Shown here piece after piece: positions 9,858 to 12,324 of a stretch of DNA of 12,324 bases (positions are counted from its first letter, which is position 1; each line of letters opens with the position of its first letter). The stretch comes from Spirogloea muscicola (taxonomy: Eukaryota > Streptophyta > Zygnematophyceae > Spirogloeales > Spirogloeaceae). Under the pieces are notes generated by a model, which saw only the letters and a list, made by a program, of their open reading frames with translations, was not told where the DNA came from and searched no databases. Location of the stretch: contig WELB01000188.1 of the NCBI GenBank assembly GCA_009602725.1, positions 269,450 to 281,773 of the forward strand. The letters are read 5' to 3'. Both the position numbers and the translations under genes were made by a program.

Positions 9858-12324
9858 TCATGGGCTCTGAGGTAGAACCGCAGGAGGGGGTGAGGCGCTT
9901 CTCCACCTTCGGCCCGGCTTGTGCATCCTTGGCGGAGGTGACGGAGGGCGAGGGGGCGGAGGAGGTGGAGGGGGAGGAGGAGGAGGAGGGGGCGGAGAAG
10001 GGGGAGGTCGTGCTGGGGGTGAGGGAGGAGGGGGCGACTGGTCAAACAGGCTCGACTCTCGCAGCATGCTTGCATACAAGACGTCTGCCCATGTGTCTGG
10101 CAGTCCGGGCACACACCAGTGCGTGCAGTCCAGAGCCCCAGGAGTGAGTCCGCGCTTCTGAGACTGGTAGTAAGGGCCCATGTGGGCGTCCGCTCTGTAT
10201 GCACTCAGGTCGGATACGTCAAGAAGCCGCACCTTGCTGGCCGGATGGTTGAAGACCCGCCTTTCAGCACCATAGTAACTGGAGATGCCCAGGAAAGGAT
10301 ATATAGCCTGGGTCTCCGCAGCAGACAGCGGAGTAGTGACATTGCAACCAGGCAAGCCATCTTCCGTGTTGTAATGAGAGGGTGAGTAGCTCAGGTAGTA
10401 AGGAATGCCCGTGTAGCCAATCTGGTCCAAGTGTGATCGCAACGTTGTCAAGCCGGCCTCGTAAGCATCAATGAAGGTGCCATTGAACACAGTCCCACTG
10501 CAGATGAGCTTGCCAGGCGGATGCAAACGGATCAATGGACAAGTACTGTAACGTGCGGACAACACTAGTGTCATCCTCTTTATTGCATCCATATGGTACC
10601 ACCAATGCTGGGAGTGCATGCGGTTGCTTTGGTCTAGCGACCTTCAGCCGCATAATCAACGACGCTTCCTAGCCATACAGTCACAGACCACAGTGATGTA
10701 CGTGGTAGACTTGCCTGAGCTCTTAACTAGCGGTTGCATACTATCCCAGCATAAGGTACCATGTGAGGCAGGCATGAGGCATGAAGGCAGGTTCAACTTA
10801 CTTTTGGATGTAGACGTTGTGGGTCACGACGCCGGGCGAGTTTGTGAACCACCAGTGCCCAGAAAGGAAAACAATGACATCGAAGTAGGGAATTGCATCT
10901 CGGAACGCTGGGTCAACTGTGTCAAGATCCACTTCATACCCGTGCCCGCCAGTTTTGCCAGCAATGTAGGCAGGTTGGGTAGCCTCCATCAGAAAGCTCG
11001 AGAAAACGCCAATAATTGCCGCTGAGTAGCCTGGGACTTGGACGCCCTCCATGATCAAGGGCCCAACATTCCTGTGGAAGCCCTGCGCCAGGATTGGATT
11101 TGCATGTCAGGAAAGCCTCGGGGCTGTTCACTTCCAGAGTCCCAACGACTGAGCAGTCTGGGCAGAGAACCTGTGCAGCACGCCATGCAAGGGCATAGGA
11201 GGCGTGTATTGAGCAGAATGCTCAGAGCAGCAACACAACGACTTTGACTCAATAAGATCATGGGCCTCAATGTGTGACTGACAGAGAAAAGGAGGGAAGC
11301 CAGCATGGCGGGCTGCCGGGTAAATCACCACGATAGGGGTTGTGGTGTTTAGGAGGCAAGCCAAGCTCTGCTGAAAGTTTCTCATCAAAGAATCACCGAT
11401 GAGAGCAATTTTCTGGAAAGAGTGCCAAAAAAGACTATCAGCTTGCTACATGCCACAACGACCATCAAAGTGCCGTAGTGTACAAGCTGCACGCCGTCAA
11501 TGATTGCAACAAGTAGAGCTGCATGCAGCAAGAGGGCGATGAGCAAATCAGGTGATGTATGGTGGCAAACCTTGCCCGCCATTGCCAGGAGGAACTGGCG
11601 AGGATTGAAACGTGGCAAATCGCAGTCCTGAGGTTGCCACCAATACTTCTGGTAGGCTGTGTCAGCCCTCCCATTGCGGTCGCAGTTTCCAGTCGAGCGT
11701 ATGAAGGGGCAGGAGAAGCCGCTGTACAGGGGCCTTCGGCGGTCGTACACCCACTTTCCAATGCTCAGATCGCACGACTCTGAGAAGTAGAGGAGGCTCC
11801 GTCAGTCGTCGGTGGCATGTACGCGGCATTGTCGATCGGTGCTGTTCACAAGGGGCTGATGGTAAAGCCCTTCCGATCTCATCGCAGGCGTGGTCACCAA
11901 GCGCTCAACCCGTCACACTCGTGACAGGCAGGCCTGCAAAGGGGGTGGAAGCAGCTGCCCCGGCCTCGACAGAGCTGACAAACGCTTGCTGCTGCAGCTG
12001 TCCGGCCCCCTCCGATGCCGGCGATCAGACGAGTGCGTCAGCAGAAGCAGTGATAGCAGCTCGACGAGCATGCAACAGCATTGTGAGAGTCGGCAGGCTT
12101 CCTCACCTGGAGGCTTGGGCGAGAGTGGCCGCGCAGGTACGGCTGCAAGCGCGGCGCCAGGGAGGCAGCGCATGCCCCTCAGCAGCTACACTGGCAGCGT
12201 GAGATGCAAGTGGAGGCCAGGGTGGCCAGCACTCTCTGGCGGCAGAGCTTGCAAAGCGGCATGGGACTCACGGGGAGAGGGCGGCGGTGGGGGGCTAGGA
12301 GGCGGCCGAGGAGGCGGAGGGCTG
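9858..12324 (-). CDS. Trichome-birefringence-like (TBL/PMR5) O-acetyltransferase, 5' partial
   Basis: Five exons are visible, high to low: 12324-12272 (cut by the window edge), 11779-11571, 11412-11329, 11082-10802 and 10497-9858; 421 residues in the window. TBL proteins are Golgi type II membrane enzymes that O-acetylate wall polysaccharides by a Ser-His-Asp mechanism; the algal substrate is unknown. The TBL domain opens with SCDLSIGKWVYDRRRPLYSG and has YWWQPQDCDLPRF. The catalytic GDS is in KIALIGDSLMRN and the DxxH is in DCTHWCVPGLPDTW. Between them are FLSGHWW and LSYSPSHY, both family hallmarks. NTT, NGT (twice) and NVT are possible N-glycosylation sites. A Pro-rich linker (SPPPP/RPPPS type) precedes the domain, and a Ser-Pro-n tail with 15 consecutive prolines follows it. 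All phases close; the 10801 donor is a perfect GTAAGT. The signal anchor should lie upstream of the window. Less sure: the 492-nt intron 11780-12271, where an extra exon could hide, and the donor at 11328 versus 11331. Confidence 0.92.
9931..10036 (+). other. Purine (G/A)-rich strand-asymmetric tract
   Basis: The plus strand is almost entirely G and A with many runs of three to five G. It is the template-strand counterpart of the Ser-Pro-n tail codons (CCN) of the TBL gene. Such tracts can form G-quadruplex or triplex structures; here the coding need for proline explains the composition. Confidence 0.7.

Noticed and set aside
9919-10161. Gly-rich open frame on the plus strand
   Set aside because: It is the antisense shadow of the proline-rich TBL tail; conserved catalytic motifs fix the minus strand as coding.
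11913-12173. Small minus-strand open frame with a hydrophobic LLSLLLL run as the TBL signal anchor exon
   Set aside because: The phase-matched donor GTGAGT at 12271 joins the Pro-rich exon directly to the TBL domain, placing this frame inside the intron. An extra exon here is not fully excluded.

Overview
The window looks like nuclear DNA from a green alga, most likely a trebouxiophyte of the Chlorella/Coccomyxa kind. The reasons are intron-dense genes with short GT-AG introns (about 90-300 nt), GC-rich coding first exons, plant-type members of two protein families (a golgin and a trichome-birefringence-like enzyme), and hydroxyproline-rich (Ser-Pro-n) stretches typical of algal wall and secreted proteins. 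No prokaryotic gene organisation, rRNA, tRNA or CRISPR array was seen. The long open frames are mostly exons read through into introns, so I rebuilt the genes from splice-site phase and family conservation.

Layout: (1) 1-252 holds one copy of a dispersed repeat and a TATA-like site. (2) 253-2680, plus strand, is a nine-exon gene for a coiled-coil protein with a small C-terminal globular part; its layout resembles the kinetochore protein Spc25, which I give only as a tentative identity. (3) 2681-3404 is the short gap between two convergent genes. (4) 3405-8673, minus strand, is a complete 15-exon gene for a TMF1-type golgin (plant golgin candidate 5), about 1100 residues. All 14 intron phases close, and one intron has a GC donor. 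(5) 8674-9857 holds the golgin upstream region with a 21-bp direct repeat, and two more copies of the dispersed repeat in tandem, each containing a perfect hairpin. (6) 9858-12324, minus strand, is the 3' part of a trichome-birefringence-like (TBL/PMR5) gene, a predicted Golgi polysaccharide O-acetyltransferase. Its 5' end lies beyond the window, and proline-rich linkers flank the catalytic domain on both sides.

The golgin (Golgi tethering) and the TBL enzyme (Golgi wall-polymer acetylation) are tandem neighbours on the same strand and both belong to the secretory pathway, but nothing in the sequence shows that they are co-regulated. I see no clear new multi-gene system. The least explained signal is the structured, hairpin-bearing repeat family, with one copy in front of the first gene and two in front of the golgin gene. 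Splice structures are inferred from sequence only.
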